64,000 nt of DNA, taken from NCBI GenBank assembly GCA_934754515.1, contig CAKVIG010000008.1, positions 1 through 64,000 of the forward strand. Reading direction: 5' to 3'. Below, piece by piece: positions 62,919 through 64,000 of this stretch; position 1 is the first letter of the stretch; each line of letters opens with the position of its first letter. This stretch comes from an uncultured Candidatus Melainabacteria bacterium. Lineage in GTDB: Bacteria; Cyanobacteriota; Vampirovibrionia; Gastranaerophilales; Gastranaerophilaceae. The notes below the pieces were generated by a model, which was given only the letters and a program-made list of their open reading frames with translations, had not been told where the DNA came from and searched no databases. The position numbers and the translations under genes are program-made.

Positions 62919-63557
62919 ATGACACTAGGTGTAATAGGTAAAAAAGTTGGAATGACTCAAATCTTTGATTCAGAAGGTTTGGCAGTTCCTGTTACAGTAA
63001 TTAAAGTTGATTCAACAGTAGTTACTCAAGTTAAAACTGTTGAAACAGATGGTTACAATGCTATACAAGTTGGTACAATTGCAGCTAAAGAAAAACACTT
63101 AACTAAAGCTGAAATTGGTCACTTCAAGAAAAATGGTTTAAACAACTACAGACATTTACAAGAATTCAGAGTTGAAAATCCTGCTGATTACAAAGTTGGT
63201 CAAGAAATCGACTTGGCAGCAGCTCTTGCAGATGTTCAAAAAGTTGACGTAACTGGTACTTCAATCGGTAAAGGTTTCCAAGGTACTGTTAAAAGATGGA
63301 ACTTCGGCAGAGGTCCTATGGCTCACGGTTCTAAAAACCACAGAGAACCGGGTTCTATCGGTGCAGGTACAACTCCTAGCCGTGTTATCAAAGGTAAAAG
63401 AATGGCTGGTAACATGGGTAATGAAAGAGTTACAATTACTAAACTTAAACTTGTTAAGGTTGATGCTGAAAACGGTTTAGTATTAGTTAAAGGTTCAGTT
63501 CCTGGTTGTGAAGGCAGATTGGTAACAATCGTTCCTACAAGAACTAAATGGAATTAA
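62919..63557 (+). CDS. rplC: 50S ribosomal protein L3
   Basis: 212 residues. LGVIGKKVGMTQIFD start, VDVTGTSIGKGFQGTVKRWNF and the long extension GRGPMAHGSKNHREPGSIGAGTTPSRVIKGKRMAG that reaches the peptidyl-transferase centre. AAAGGAAG precedes the ATG. It is separated from rpsJ by 272 bases with a repeat and leader, and from rplD by 181 bases with a repeat, which is much looser than the usual S10 operon. Confidence 0.97.
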   Translation: MTLGVIGKKVGMTQIFDSEGLAVPVTVIKVDSTVVTQVKTVETDGYNAIQVGTIAAKEKHLTKAEIGHFKKNGLNNYRHLQEFRVENPADYKVGQEIDLAAALADVQKVDVTGTSIGKGFQGTVKRWNFGRGPMAHGSKNHREPGSIGAGTTPSRVIKGKRMAGNMGNERVTITKLKLVKVDAENGLVLVKGSVPGCEGRLVTIVPTRTKWN

Positions 63558-63561
63558 CGAA

Positions 63562-63640
63562 CTTTAGTTCCCTCTCCAAGGGGGAGGGTAGAATTTCAAG
63601 TTGAGTTAAACGAAACTTAGAAATTCGGGTGGGGGTTCAC
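63562..63640. repeat. Family A2 repeat between rplC and rplD
   Basis: CCCTCTCCAAGGGGGAGGG at 63570-63588, AAGTTGAGTTAAACGAAACTTAG-type inner arm, and ATTCGGGTGGGGGTTCA to about 63636; the reverse of the copies at 10.0 and 16.2 kb. Confidence 0.7.
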
Positions 63641-63738
63641 CCCGAAGGGTAACTCTCTAATACAGAAGATATACAACCCGCTTCTGCCATATAAAGCCAA
63701 ACGGCAAGGGGTAGACGGAAAGCAAAAGGAAAAATAAA

Positions 63739-64000
63739 ATGTCAAAACAATTATTGAATACAAATGGCGAAAAGTTAGGTGAAATCGCTTTAAACGAAGC
63801 AGTTTTCGGCGTTGAACCAAACTTGCACGTAATGCATTTGGCACTTAGAAGACAATTAAACAATGCAAGACAAGGTTCTGCATCAGCTAAGACTAGAGCA
63901 GAAGTTTCTGGTGGTGGTAAAAAACCTTGGAAACAAAAAGGTACTGGTCGTGCTAGAGCAGGTTCATTGAGATCACCTTTATTCGCAGGTGGTGGTGTAA
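63739..64000 (+). CDS. rplD: 50S ribosomal protein L4, cut by the window end
   Basis: The first 87 residues are visible. The start MSKQLLNTNGEKLGEIALNEAVFG, HLALRRQLNNARQGSASAKTRAEVSGGGKKPWKQKGTGRARAGSLRSPLFAGGG region is typical of L4, including the loop that lines the exit tunnel (KKPWKQKGTGRAR). AAAAGGA precedes the ATG. The gene continues beyond 64000; rplW and rplB would be expected next. Confidence 0.96.
   Translation, partial: MSKQLLNTNGEKLGEIALNEAVFGVEPNLHVMHLALRRQLNNARQGSASAKTRAEVSGGGKKPWKQKGTGRARAGSLRSPLFAGGGV

Overview
The window is AT-rich DNA of a diderm, motile bacterium. An outer-membrane BamA with three POTRA domains, a Skp/OmpH chaperone, filamentous-haemagglutinin-type exoproteins, flagellin, FlhB, murein genes and a DUF3326 gene lie side by side. 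DUF3326 is a family I associate with cyanobacteria. With the low GC, flagella and lack of any photosynthesis gene, I infer a non-photosynthetic relative of Cyanobacteria (Vampirovibrionia/Melainabacteria, probably Gastranaerophilales from gut). That assignment is inference; 16S or marker-gene phylogeny would settle it.

Layout. 0-10 kb: the 3' end of a YadA/S74-type surface or tail-fibre gene, a COG2509 flavoprotein, a HEAT-like protein, then bamA, a Skp-like gene, a pyrimidine-nucleoside phosphorylase and a soluble protein carrying only the cytoplasmic domain of FlhA. 10-14.6 kb: ugd, tRNA-Phe, infC (apparent AUU start) and a regulator made of four GntR-type winged helices on the minus strand; rpsL-rpsG on plus. 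14.7-25 kb: a phosphodiester glycosidase, flagellin, flhB, then a plus-strand run of an acyltransferase, nitrilase, dacB, xerD-like, LysM protein and radA. 25-34.7 kb: a radical SAM/B12-binding protein, an MFS transporter, two tandem TPS exoproteins, a beta-lactamase-like serine hydrolase and gshB. 35.5-42.1 kb: a minus-strand run: half-transketolase, ftsE, ftsX, HDOD, pseudo-receiver protein, isochorismatase-like, amidohydrolase and a Cas4-like nuclease. 42.7-49 kb: a large coiled-coil protein of unknown function, purB, DUF3326 and a prepilin. 49-56 kb: tig, murC, murB, ddl, ftsQ-like, hemW. 55.9-58.3 kb: a cobalamin riboswitch in front of two unknown genes. 59-64 kb: a GNAT, a small unknown protein, a BaiN-type flavoprotein with an inserted repeat, folK, rpmE, rpsJ, rplC and rplD (cut by the window end).

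Most intergenic regions hold dispersed palindromic repeats of a few families. I call them A (CCCTCTCC...GGAGAGGG, with sub-forms and a nested insert D), B (GTCATTGCGAGG...GAAGCAATCC) and C (a 0.3-0.5 kb MITE-like element with inverted termini). One family A copy sits in frame inside a coding gene, and one family A copy has a D insert at its palindrome tip whereas a matching copy does not.

The observations I rank highest are the B12 riboswitch controlling two unrecognised genes (one with a Cys/His cluster, one multi-spanning), the soluble FlhA-C protein, the in-frame repeat insertion, and the four-winged-helix regulator. All calls come from reading the sequence; no database search was run.
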